Positions 1-6,112 of a stretch of 6,910 nt of DNA are shown in pieces. Position 1 is the stretch's first letter; each line of letters begins with the position of its first letter. The notes beneath the pieces are model-generated. The model was not told the origin of the DNA. It saw nothing but the letters and a program-made list of their open reading frames with translations, and searched no databases. Both the position numbers and the translations under genes were made by a program. The DNA is taken from positions 1-6,910 of the forward strand of contig JBBIKU010000130.1 of NCBI GenBank assembly GCA_037445245.1, in the 5' to 3' direction. This DNA is from JBBIKU01 sp037445245. Lineage in GTDB: Bacteria > Chloroflexota > Anaerolineae > Anaerolineales > Anaerolineaceae.

Positions 1-214
1 AGACATATTCGCTCAGCCGTACTGCCGGACCGAGCAACACCACCAATACACCCGAGGCGCGCGGGTCGAGTGTGCCGGTGTGCCCTGCCCGGCGAATGTT
101 GGTGCCTTTGCGAATAATTTGAACAACGTCGTGAGAAGTCAAGCCAACCGGTTTATCCACAACCAGAACGCCTGAGATCGCATTTTTAATGTTGAAAGAA
201 CTCCTATCGTCCAT
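1..214 (-). CDS. truB: tRNA pseudouridine(55) synthase TruB, N-terminal part
   Basis: TruB isomerises uridine 55 in the T-loop of tRNAs to pseudouridine in the cytoplasm. Only the first 71 codons lie in the window; the family is usually about 300 residues, so the rest lies beyond position 1. The visible part has the two TruB signatures: GVLVVDKPVGLTSHDVV at residues 15-31 and the catalytic motif AGHTGTLDPRASGVL at 43-57, with the nucleophilic Asp at residue 50. The ATG at 214 is preceded by GAGGTGAT (215-222), an eight-base match to the anti-Shine-Dalgarno complement, which supports this start. It lies 35 nt after nrnA and is the last visible gene of the nusA operon. No defects are seen in the visible part. 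Confidence 0.95.
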   Translation of the reverse strand, partial: MDDRSSFNIKNAISGVLVVDKPVGLTSHDVVQIIRKGTNIRRAGHTGTLDPRASGVLVVLLGPAVRLSEYV

Positions 215-249
215 ATCACCTCATTTCCCCTTTGTTGCGGCGCTTTTGT

Positions 250-1230
250 TTAGGCTGCCGTTGTCTGTTCTTGCCTGGCGTTATATTCCGCCAATGCGGC
301 TTGGGTAGCTTCCAGAACCTGTTGCCGCACGGTTTCGAGATCGCCGGGGATATCGGCACCGGCGGCAGCAGGATGCCCGCCACCGTCGAAGCGCAAGGCA
401 ATTTGTGAAACATCCAGACCCGGTCGCGCCCGCCAACTCACTTTGACGTGCCCGTTTGCCTGTTCAACAAAGAGCACGACGATGTCTTTGTCGTCCACGG
501 TCATCAGCAGATTCACCAGATCGGCATCGTCATTGCCGGGATAGCCTGCCTCTTGCCGGTCAGAGAGGGTCAATTCGGTCCAGATGAGACTACCCTGACG
601 TTGCAGGCGTTCGAGTGCCATGCCCCAGTAGCGAACAGCCTCATAAGAGCGGCGCACCAACGCCTGGTGATAAAGATCGGGCAGGCTGGCGCCATGTTCC
701 ATCAAAACTGCAGCCTGCCGCATCGCTTGGGGGGTGATGTTGGTGGTGCGAAATCCAATCGTGTCGCTGATCACCCCGGTGAGCAACGCTTCGACGACCG
801 GGCGGCTGAGGGGGAAGCCCCAGGCGGGAATGTGCTCGGTGAGGATTGCGCAGGTGGCGACGGCTTCGGGCTGCACCAGATTAATGACGGCAAAGTTCAT
901 GTTGGTCACGTGATGATCAATGTTCAGGTCGGGTTTACGCTCTCCCATAACTTTCCCGGTTCGCTGCAGGTCAGAACAGTCGACTGTTATCAGCAGGTCG
1001 GGTTGGAGGTCGATTTTTTTTACGATCTGATCGCTGCCTGCCAGATGGCGGAAGTTGGCGCGCACCCCATCCGGCGAAACCATCTGAACCTGTTTTCCGG
1101 CGTCCTGAAGCGTCAACCCCAATCCGAGCAACGATCCAATGGCGTCACCATCGGGACGAATATGGGTCACAATGGCGACGGTATTGGCGGCGTTGATGGC
1201 GTTGACGATGGCTTGTTGAAGTGTGTCCAT
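250..1230 (-). CDS. nrnA: DHH/DHHA1 phosphoesterase, NrnA-like nanoRNase / pAp phosphatase
   Basis: This 326-residue protein belongs to the DHH phosphoesterase family. Members with this layout degrade 2-5 nt RNA fragments and dephosphorylate 3'-phosphoadenosine 5'-phosphate, using two metal ions. The sequence shows motif I THIRPDGDAIGS (residues 22-33; H23, D27, D29), motif II VDCSD (D84), the DHH motif NIDHHVTN (D105, H106, H107), motif IV GVISDTIGFRT (D156) and the DHHA1 substrate-binding motif FDGGGHPAAAGA (281-292). All expected metal ligands are present and the length is normal. It starts 15 nt after the rbfA stop. No strong Shine-Dalgarno is visible, only a distant AGG, so its translation may be coupled to rbfA. 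The position between rbfA and truB is the usual one for nrnA. The family is certain; the exact substrate preference is inferred. Confidence 0.93.
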   Translation of the reverse strand: MDTLQQAIVNAINAANTVAIVTHIRPDGDAIGSLLGLGLTLQDAGKQVQMVSPDGVRANFRHLAGSDQIVKKIDLQPDLLITVDCSDLQRTGKVMGERKPDLNIDHHVTNMNFAVINLVQPEAVATCAILTEHIPAWGFPLSRPVVEALLTGVISDTIGFRTTNITPQAMRQAAVLMEHGASLPDLYHQALVRRSYEAVRYWGMALERLQRQGSLIWTELTLSDRQEAGYPGNDDADLVNLLMTVDDKDIVVLFVEQANGHVKVSWRARPGLDVSQIALRFDGGGHPAAAGADIPGDLETVRQQVLEATQAALAEYNARQEQTTAA

Positions 1231-1245
1231 TTTACTATGAATTGC

Positions 1246-1620
1246 CTACGATTCGTCAGGCTGCTCCGTCTTCCCTTCGTTTTTCAATGCTGCCAGCAGA
1301 CGTTCTATATGATCGGCGCGCTCTGGTGTCGGATCCCAGTGGAAGCGCAGGCGGGGAAAGGTGCGCAATTGGATGCGTTTGGCAAGCGAACTGCGAAGAA
1401 AACCGGAGGCGTTGTTCAAACCTTTCAGGGCTTCGCTTGCTCGTGATTGTCCTTCGACCGCCGAGATGAAGATATCGGCATAGGCAAGCTCGCGGTCAAC
1501 TTTGACATCGGTTACCGAGATGCCGGTCAAGCGCGGGTCTTGCACCTCTCGGATCAGCATTTCCGAGAGTTCCTGTCGCATGCGGTCGGCAATACGTTGG
1601 GTTCGCAATTGGGAGGGCAT
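1246..1620 (-). CDS. rbfA: 30S ribosome-binding factor RbfA
   Basis: RbfA is a small KH-type RNA-binding protein that binds the immature 30S subunit and helps late maturation of the 16S rRNA 5' end, especially in the cold. With the start at 1620 it has 124 residues, a normal size. The sequence shows the typical N-terminal helix (RTQRIADRMRQELSEMLIRE, residues 6-25), the strand segment DPRLTGISVTDVKVDREL (28-45), AYADIFIS (46-53), and the KH-fold core with ALKGLNNASGFLRSSLAKRI (64-83) and LRFHWDPTPERADHIERLL (91-109). The frame stays open upstream to an ATG at 1686, but that start would lie inside infB and add a basic 22-residue extension unknown in the family, so 1620 is preferred. It lies 35 nt after infB. 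Confidence 0.94.
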   Translation of the reverse strand: MPSQLRTQRIADRMRQELSEMLIREVQDPRLTGISVTDVKVDRELAYADIFISAVEGQSRASEALKGLNNASGFLRSSLAKRIQLRTFPRLRFHWDPTPERADHIERLLAALKNEGKTEQPDES

Positions 1621-1630
1621 TGTGTGCTTT

Positions 1631-1635
1631 ATCCT
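1631..1635 (-). promoter_or_regulatory. Ribosome binding site of rbfA
   Basis: AGGAT lies 10 nt upstream of the ATG at 1620 on the minus strand. It is a partial Shine-Dalgarno at a slightly long spacing. It supports starting rbfA at 1620 rather than at the upstream in-frame ATG at 1686, which sits inside the infB coding sequence. Confidence 0.6.
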
Positions 1636-1655
1636 GGTTGGTGACTTAAGGCGCT

Positions 1656-3440
1656 TTATCCCTCTTCTCTTTCGAGGGCGAAACATTCCACAATATCGCC
1701 TTCAGCAAAATCATGGAAGCCTTTGAAGCCCATACCGCATTCGAAGCCCTGCCGCACCTCGCGCACGTCGTCGCGTTCATGCTTCAGGGAGGAGAGTTCG
1801 CCTTCGTATATTTTTTCGCCCTCGCGTAAGATGCGCACGCGGGAATTGCGGCGCACCTCTCCCTGCAAGACGCGGCATCCGGCAATGCTGCCAACCTTGG
1901 AGATACGAAAGATTGCTTTGATCACGGCTTTTCCAGTGATGACTTCTTTGAATTGGGGTGCCAGCATCCCTTTTAACGCCTTTTCGATGTCCTCGGTCAG
2001 ACGGTAGATGACGTCGTACAAGCGGATGGAGACGCCCTCGGTTTCGGCAAGCCGCCGGGCGGCTGCATCCGCCTGAACATTGAATCCGATCACAATTCCT
2101 TTCGAAGCTGCTGCCAGCATGACATCACTTTCACTGATGTTGCCGGTTTCGGCATGCAAGATGTTGACGGTGATGTCGCCTTTGCTCAGGTCGTTGAGCG
2201 AGTTGACAATCGGTTCCAACGATCCTTGCACGTCGGCTTTGACGATCAGGCACAGTTCACGCACTTCGCCAGCCTGAAAGCGCTCGAAAAGCTCTTCGAG
2301 GGTGGCTTTGGGAGCCGCCACGACACTTTGTTGTGCTTTTTGCTTGCGCTGCTCGACCATCTGGCGGGCATCCCGTTCACTTGGGACTACCAGGAACAGA
2401 TCCCCGGCGGATGGCACGTCGCTTAACCCCATGATGCGCACCGGGGTCGAAGGTTCTGCCCGGCGGGCTTTGCGCCCTCGCTGATCGAACATCGCCCGAA
2501 TGCGCCCGTAGGCGCCACCGGCGACGACGATGTCGCCTGTTTCCAGGGTGCCGTTTTGAACCAGGAGGGTGGCGACCACGCCTTTGGATTTATCGATCTC
2601 GGCTTCGATGACCGTCCCGAAGACTTTGCCTTCCGGGTTGGCACGGATGTCGCAATTCTCCGCAACCAGCAAGATGGCTTCCAGCAGATCATCGATGCCG
2701 GTTTTATTCTTTGCCGAAACCGGCACCACGATGATGTTGCCGTCCCAGTCGTCTGGCACCAGTCCGTTGTCGGCAAGTTGTCGCTTGACGAAATCAGGGT
2801 TGGCATTGGGACGGTCGATTTTGTTCAGCGCCACCACAATCGGGACGCGGGCAGCACGGGCATGAGCGATCGCTTCGCGGGTTTGCGGCATCACACCGTC
2901 ATCCGCTGCCACAACCAGCACCACCACATCAGCGCCCTGGGCGCCGCGCGAGCGCATGGCGGTAAAGGCGGCGTGTCCAGGGGTATCCAGAAAGGTGATT
3001 GGCTGGTTTTTGTGCTCAATCTGATAGGCGCCAATGTGCTGGGTGATGCCGCCGGCTTCACCGCTGGCAACATCGGTGTGGCGGATGGCGTCCAGCAGGG
3101 TGGTCTTTCCGTGATCTACATGTCCCAGAATAGTGACCACTGGCGGGCGTCTCACCAACTTATCGGGATCTTCGTCATTGATCAGGCGTCGCCACAATGG
3201 GATTTCGCCGGTTTCTTTTTCTTCCAGAACTTCTGCGGTCTCCATCATGGTTTCGAAGCCCAATTCACTGGCTACGATGGATGCAGTGTCAAAGTCGACC
3301 TGCTGGTTGATGTTTGCCATCACACCATTGGACATCAAGATCTTAATCACCTGGATGGGGCTTGTGTCGGTACGCTTCGCAAGATCCCGCACAGTTATAC
3401 TGGCGGGTAATTCGATCAATTTTTGCCCGTTATTGCTCAT
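1656..3440 (-). CDS. infB: Translation initiation factor IF-2 (short form)
   Basis: IF2 is the GTPase that delivers formyl-Met-tRNA to the 30S P site and promotes 50S joining. The 594-residue protein has one IF2_N-type domain (about residues 11-64) and then the GTPase core: G1 GHVDHGKTT (106-114), G2 Thr in GGITQHIG (T133), G3 DTPGH (152-156), G4 NKID (206-209) and G5 SAK (242-244). Then come a beta-barrel domain (about 273-355), domain 3 (about 380-490, with KADVQGSLEP at 401-410) and the C-terminal initiator-tRNA-binding domain ending in QGFECGMGFKGFHDFAEGD (564-582). It is far shorter than the roughly 890-residue E. coli form because the long charged N-terminal region is absent. The ATG at 3440 has GGAAGGA about 9 nt upstream; in-frame sequence upstream soon meets a TGA without another start codon. 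All G motifs are intact. Confidence 0.97.
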   Translation of the reverse strand: MSNNGQKLIELPASITVRDLAKRTDTSPIQVIKILMSNGVMANINQQVDFDTASIVASELGFETMMETAEVLEEKETGEIPLWRRLINDEDPDKLVRRPPVVTILGHVDHGKTTLLDAIRHTDVASGEAGGITQHIGAYQIEHKNQPITFLDTPGHAAFTAMRSRGAQGADVVVLVVAADDGVMPQTREAIAHARAARVPIVVALNKIDRPNANPDFVKRQLADNGLVPDDWDGNIIVVPVSAKNKTGIDDLLEAILLVAENCDIRANPEGKVFGTVIEAEIDKSKGVVATLLVQNGTLETGDIVVAGGAYGRIRAMFDQRGRKARRAEPSTPVRIMGLSDVPSAGDLFLVVPSERDARQMVEQRKQKAQQSVVAAPKATLEELFERFQAGEVRELCLIVKADVQGSLEPIVNSLNDLSKGDITVNILHAETGNISESDVMLAAASKGIVIGFNVQADAAARRLAETEGVSIRLYDVIYRLTEDIEKALKGMLAPQFKEVITGKAVIKAIFRISKVGSIAGCRVLQGEVRRNSRVRILREGEKIYEGELSSLKHERDDVREVRQGFECGMGFKGFHDFAEGDIVECFALEREEG

Positions 3441-3600
3441 ATCGCTTTTCCTTCCAGATGCACCCCATGAATTTCAACTTTTTGTTGTTGCCGTTCGTTG
3501 CAATGTGCCACGGTTAAGAGTTCGGGATCAGCGCTCCACTGAGCAACGTGGCTGGGGTGCTGTCATGAAGTTGAATTAGCCTGTAGGCGTTGATCTGGGT
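3441..3600 (-). promoter_or_regulatory. infB leader: 160-nt non-coding gap with possible pseudoknot
   Basis: This is the only long gap between genes in the operon. No convincing gene or promoter is seen in it. In mRNA order it carries segment A AATTCAACTT (3577-3568), segment B GCACCCC (3560-3554), segment C GCCACG (3552-3547), segment C' CGTGGC (3512-3507), segment A' AAGTTGAAATT (3480-3470) and segment B' GGGGTGC (3466-3460). A pairs with A' (10 bp with one bulged A), C pairs with C' (6 bp, nested inside A), and B pairs with B' (7 bp) in crossing order, which is a pseudoknot topology. B' ends about 5 nt before the infB Shine-Dalgarno GGAAGGA. The complementarity is directly visible; the fold and any regulatory role are inferred. 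Firmicutes often have ylxQ/rplGA at this place; no trace of it is seen. Confidence 0.35.
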
Positions 3601-3924
3601 TCATGCGGATTTCTTGTCAACCGTTTCATTCACCGCAGGCTCTACAGGCAAGCCTGCACTGTAAACTCTCAGCGTTGCCAGATCTGCTTCGGAAATCTCG
3701 GCTTTGAGGGCGTGCGCCAGACCGCCTTTCAGTCCATGTTCCCAGCAAGCGCGCAGGTTATGCAGATATGCGCCGCGCCCGGTTGCCTTTCCGGTGGGAT
3801 CGACCCGCACGCCTTCGGGTGTGCGCACGATGCGGATCATCGAACGTTTGGGCCTGACCTGGCGGCAACCCGCGCAGGTTCGCTGGGGAATGTGTTTGAC
3901 TTTTGCCGGCTTTTTCTTTGCCAT
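3601..3924 (-). CDS. rnpM: RnpM (YlxR family) RNA-binding protein
   Basis: YlxR-family proteins are small RNA binders; the Bacillus subtilis member, named RnpM, binds the RNase P RNA and modulates its activity. With the start at 3924 the protein has 107 residues. The family signature is clear: PQRTCAGCRQVRPKRSMIRI (residues 13-32) with Cys17 and Cys20, then RTPEGVRVDPTGKATGRGAY (34-53), and Cys60 in NLRACWE. The N terminus is lysine-rich. A tail after about residue 78 (ISEADLATLRVYSAGLPVEP and beyond) extends past the conserved core. An in-frame ATG lies four codons upstream at 3936, but the GGAGG fits the one at 3924. It follows nusA by 24 nt, its usual position. The regulatory role in this organism is inferred from the family. 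Confidence 0.93.
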   Translation of the reverse strand: MAKKKPAKVKHIPQRTCAGCRQVRPKRSMIRIVRTPEGVRVDPTGKATGRGAYLHNLRACWEHGLKGGLAHALKAEISEADLATLRVYSAGLPVEPAVNETVDKKSA

Positions 3925-3929
3925 CTGAA

Positions 3930-3934
3930 CCTCC
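3930..3934 (-). promoter_or_regulatory. Ribosome binding site deciding the rnpM start
   Basis: GGAGG lies 5 nt upstream of the ATG at 3924 on the minus strand. The alternative in-frame ATG at 3936 overlaps the GGAGG by one base and has no Shine-Dalgarno of its own. The downstream start (MAKKKPAK) is therefore chosen. Confidence 0.8.
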
Positions 3935-3948
3935 ATCAGAGGCAGTGC

Positions 3949-5862
3949 CTAGCTCAATCCCCAGTCGTCATCGCTGCGTTTGTGCTTGCGATGCACGAGG
4001 GTCATGTCCTGATCGGGGTCGTATTCAACCTCTATGTGTTTCTTCTTTTTCTTCTTCTTTCCTTTTTTGCTCGGTTTATCTTCCGTCTCTTCGTCCTCAT
4101 CTTCGCTGAAGACGGCAGCGGTATCGAGCAATTCCGGTTTGAGGCTGAACAATTCGTCGAAGGAGGGTTCTTCCTCTTCGCTTTCTTCAGCTTCTTCAAC
4201 GGCTTTTTCTGCTTCGCCGGTTGTCTCGTCCGCAATCCTTTCCGCAAGCGGTTGCTCGGGGGCGGTTTCTGCGATGGCTTCAGCGGGTTCGCCCTCGATT
4301 GGGGATGCGATCATTTCGGGTTCGTGTTCTTCAACAGCCGCTTCGGTTGCGAGTGGCTTGCGCTTGATCTCCAACGAGTCGATCAAAGCCTTTATTTCAC
4401 CCATGGCGCGTGGACCGATGCCTTGCAGTCGGAAAACCCGGTCGGCGTCCAGCTGCATCTGCACTGCCAGTTCTCCCACGGTGGTAAAGCCGGCTTCTTG
4501 TAAGATGAATGCCACATGCTCGGGCAAGCCACTGTCCAGGATGTTCTTCTCAAACACCTCTTCAGGAATTGCCTGGCGCAGGGCGTTGATGTGCTCTTCC
4601 TCGATGGCGGTTTTCTCAGGCTCTATCCGGTGCACGGTACGTTTTTCGATGCGGCCGACAAAATGCGCCATTTGATCGTATTCCTCGGGTGTAAGCGGGC
4701 GCCCTTCGGCTTTTTTGGCAAGCATGTTGGAAATGGCTTCGAGATTGCTACTTTCGAGCTCAGCCAGTTCCGCCAGGCTTTCGTCCTGTTGGAGTCTGTG
4801 AAGGGTATCGCTGGTGGCTTCGGTGAGGCTTTTGATGTCGATACGCCATCCGGTGAGTTTTGCCGCCAGGCGGGCGTTTTGTCCGTCGCGCCCGATGGCG
4901 AGCGATAGTTGATCCTCGGGCACCACCACCGTGGCAGTTTTTCCGGTTTCGTAATCTTCGTTGAGGTAGACCCCGATCACCCGCGCCGGGCTGATGGCTT
5001 TGGCGATGAATATTGCCGAATCGGGATTCCACTCGATCACGTCAATCTTTTCATCATGCAGTTCGCGCACAATGGCTTGAATACGAACACCGCGCATTCC
5101 GACGCAGGCGCCCACCGGATCAATGCCTGACTGGGTGGCAAAGACAGCGACCTTGGCGCGCTCGCCCGGTTCACGGGCAATGGATCGAATCTCGACCACA
5201 CCGTGATAGATTTCAGGCACTTCGGTTTCGAGCAAACGTCGTAGAAAGTCGCGATGGGTGCGTGAAAGCATGATCTGCGGGCCGCGCTGGTTGTCTTTGA
5301 CCTCGGCGACCAGAGCACGCACGCGGTCATGAATTCGAAAACGTTCGCCGGGGATGGTGTCTTTGCGAGAGAGAAAGCCTTCGGCGCGCAACTCTAAGCC
5401 GATGGTGTATCCCTGGGCATTGACCGCTTGCACCACACCGTTAACGATTTCACCCAATTGTTTCTGGTAGAAATTGAGCTGCGCCTGGCGTTCGGCGTCG
5501 CGAATGCGTTGCTGGATCACCTGACGAGCAGTTTGGGCGGCGACCCGTCCGAAATCTTTTGGGGTGCAGTCGACCACGATCATTATCCCCACTTCAGCTT
5601 CGGGGTTGTATTTTCGGGCTTCTTCTAGCGCGACTTCGGTGTTCGGGTTCTCGACGCTTTCCACCACTTCCTTTTCTGCCCTGATGGTGACCGCGCCGGT
5701 TTCGGGATTGACCTTGGCTTCGATGTGCTGGGCGGTAGAGGCGTTGACCGAACGCCGGTAAGCTGAAACCATGGCGGATTCGATAGCTTGAAGGATAATC
5801 TCTTTGGGAAGTTGCTTATCCTCAAGCACCTCGTTGAATGCCAGAGAAAATTCGTTTTTCAT
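3949..5862 (-). CDS. nusA: Transcription termination/antitermination factor NusA with long charged C-terminal tail
   Basis: NusA binds RNA polymerase and nascent RNA and controls pausing, intrinsic termination and antitermination. The 637-residue protein has the N-terminal polymerase-binding domain (about 1-130), an S1 domain (about 137-200, starting GEIVNGVVQAV), KH1 (SGIDPVGACVGMRGVRIQAI at 245-264, then DEKIDVIEW), KH2 (VPEDQLSLAIGRDGQNARLA at 314-333) and a helix-hairpin-helix segment (about 440-497, with LQGIGPRAMGEIKALI at 479-494). After residue 500 comes a tail of about 137 residues. It is strongly acidic (PAEAIAETAPEQ, EEAEESEEEEPSFDE, SEDEDEETED), then a lysine run (GKKKKKKKH, 601-609), then VEYDPDQD and a basic HRKHKRSDDDWGLS end. 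E. coli NusA has 495 residues. The ATG at 5862 has GGAG 9 nt upstream. No rimP precedes it; nusA opens the operon here. Confidence 0.96.
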   Translation of the reverse strand: MKNEFSLAFNEVLEDKQLPKEIILQAIESAMVSAYRRSVNASTAQHIEAKVNPETGAVTIRAEKEVVESVENPNTEVALEEARKYNPEAEVGIMIVVDCTPKDFGRVAAQTARQVIQQRIRDAERQAQLNFYQKQLGEIVNGVVQAVNAQGYTIGLELRAEGFLSRKDTIPGERFRIHDRVRALVAEVKDNQRGPQIMLSRTHRDFLRRLLETEVPEIYHGVVEIRSIAREPGERAKVAVFATQSGIDPVGACVGMRGVRIQAIVRELHDEKIDVIEWNPDSAIFIAKAISPARVIGVYLNEDYETGKTATVVVPEDQLSLAIGRDGQNARLAAKLTGWRIDIKSLTEATSDTLHRLQQDESLAELAELESSNLEAISNMLAKKAEGRPLTPEEYDQMAHFVGRIEKRTVHRIEPEKTAIEEEHINALRQAIPEEVFEKNILDSGLPEHVAFILQEAGFTTVGELAVQMQLDADRVFRLQGIGPRAMGEIKALIDSLEIKRKPLATEAAVEEHEPEMIASPIEGEPAEAIAETAPEQPLAERIADETTGEAEKAVEEAEESEEEEPSFDELFSLKPELLDTAAVFSEDEDEETEDKPSKKGKKKKKKKHIEVEYDPDQDMTLVHRKHKRSDDDWGLS

Positions 5863-5863
5863 C

Positions 5864-5884
5864 CCTTGTTACTCCGTTACAAAG
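5864..5884 (-). promoter_or_regulatory. Small hairpin presenting the nusA Shine-Dalgarno in its loop
   Basis: In the mRNA, CTTTGT (5884-5879) can pair with ACAAGG (5869-5864) over 6 bp with one G-U pair, leaving a 9-nt loop that contains the Shine-Dalgarno GGAG (5875-5872). The start codon follows after one base. The pairing is visible, but it is short and its effect on translation is speculative. Confidence 0.25.
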
Positions 5885-5897
5885 TCCATTACACGCA

Positions 5898-5922
5898 GAA
5901 AAGTGGGGCTTGCCCACTTTTC
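5898..5922 (-). terminator. Terminator-like stem-loop in the nusA leader (possible attenuator)
   Basis: GAAAAGTGGG (5898-5907) and CCCACTTTTC (5913-5922) form a perfect 10-bp inverted repeat around a 5-nt loop. In the minus-strand RNA the stem begins with GAAAA and ends with UUUUC, so the U-tract is part of the stem, as in short bidirectional terminators. It sits about 35 nt before the nusA start and downstream of the proposed nusA promoter, so it would lie inside the operon leader. It could end antisense or incoming transcripts, or act as an attenuator sensed by NusA. The repeat is certain; the function is inferred, and the U-tract after the stem is weak. Confidence 0.5.
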
Positions 5923-5938
5923 GTTGCTGGCTATTACG

Positions 5939-5955
5939 ACCACAAACTAAGTGGT
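5939..5955 (-). repeat. Short inverted repeat at the predicted start of the nusA transcript
   Basis: ACCAC (5939-5943) and GTGGT (5951-5955) are separated by 7 nt. The repeat lies at or just after the predicted transcription start of the nusA operon (about 5953). It could be a 5' stem-loop or an operator. Its GUGG and CCAC arms could also pair over 4 bp with the arms of the larger stem-loop at 5898-5922. It is short enough to be chance. Confidence 0.25.
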
Positions 5956-5959
5956 ATTT

Positions 5960-5988
5960 ATTTTAACATACATTTTACTCGCATGCAA
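5960..5988 (-). promoter_or_regulatory. Probable sigma-70-type promoter of the nusA operon (extended -10)
   Basis: On the minus strand a TAAAAT -10 box (5965-5960) is preceded by TGT (5968-5966), giving an extended -10 motif. TTGCAT (5988-5983) stands exactly 17 nt upstream as a -35, matching the consensus in its first three bases only. The predicted start of transcription is near 5953, which gives a leader of about 90 nt. The surrounding AT-rich stretch in an otherwise GC-rich region supports a promoter. The -35 lies inside an imperfect 12-bp palindrome, CTTGCATGCGAG (5989-5978), which may be a coincidence or an operator. Confidence 0.5.
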
Positions 5989-6043
5989 GCCATTGTTAAA
6001 GTTCCGTTGAGGCAAATCGGCGAGGGTGGAGTCGATTTAATAC

Positions 6044-6049
6044 TATAAT
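6044..6049 (+). promoter_or_regulatory. Probable -10 box of the GH13 gene promoter
   Basis: TATAAT is a perfect -10 hexamer in an AT-rich patch (6035-6052) located 63 nt upstream of the GH13 start codon. No good -35 hexamer is found 16-18 nt upstream; the sequence there is GC-rich (around CGAGGG at 6021-6026). A promoter with a weak -35 is often activator-dependent, but that is only an inference here. Confidence 0.5.
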
Positions 6050-6064
6050 ATCAGCGATTGGCGT

Positions 6065-6081
6065 TTCAGCCCTGGCTTGAA
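6065..6081 (+). promoter_or_regulatory. Dyad symmetric site between -10 box and GH13 gene, possible operator
   Basis: TTCAGCCCTGGCTTGAA is a 17-bp imperfect palindrome (TTCA..CC.GG..TGAA, 6 of 8 pairs symmetric). It begins 15 nt after the TATAAT box, which is where a repressor of a sugar gene would commonly bind. As RNA it could form only a small bulged hairpin. No known regulator motif is recognised; it lacks the central CG typical of LacI-family sites. Confidence 0.3.
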
Positions 6082-6112
6082 GGATCACAGCCATCGTTAA
6101 TGAGAGGTCAAC

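Noticed and set aside
448..1446. A 332-codon plus-strand open frame opposite nrnA and rbfA
   Set aside because: It is fully antisense to two genes with clear family motifs, spans their boundary, and its translation is rich in His and Gly without any recognisable domain. It is a by-product of GC-biased codon use.
2556..3410. A 284-codon plus-strand open frame opposite infB
   Set aside because: It mirrors the GTPase domain of IF2, matches no family I know, and has no ribosome binding site that stands out.
3437..3511. A 24-codon GTG frame in the infB leader whose TGA overlaps the infB start codon (ATGA)
   Set aside because: There is no Shine-Dalgarno, no recognised homology, and an open stretch of this length is expected by chance. 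The stop-start overlap alone is weak evidence for a coupled leader peptide.
3553..3595. A short ATG frame (12 codons, MTAPQPRCSVER) at the start of the infB leader
   Set aside because: It is too short to judge, with only a distant AGG upstream and no attenuator-like codon run.
3940..3950. AGGCAGTGCCT palindrome at the nusA stop codon
   Set aside because: The arms are 5 bp around a single central base, which cannot form an RNA hairpin loop. No function is indicated.
4050..4075. A-rich stretch in nusA (minus strand) as a programmed frameshift site
   Set aside because: The A6-G run is not in the zero-frame X XXY YYZ phase of a -1 slippery heptamer, and NusA continues to a sensible end in the original frame.
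3712..4503. A 263-codon plus-strand open frame opposite rnpM and nusA, with hydrophobic Phe/Leu runs
   Set aside because: The Phe/Leu runs are only the complement of the Lys/Glu-rich NusA tail codons. This is not a real membrane protein.
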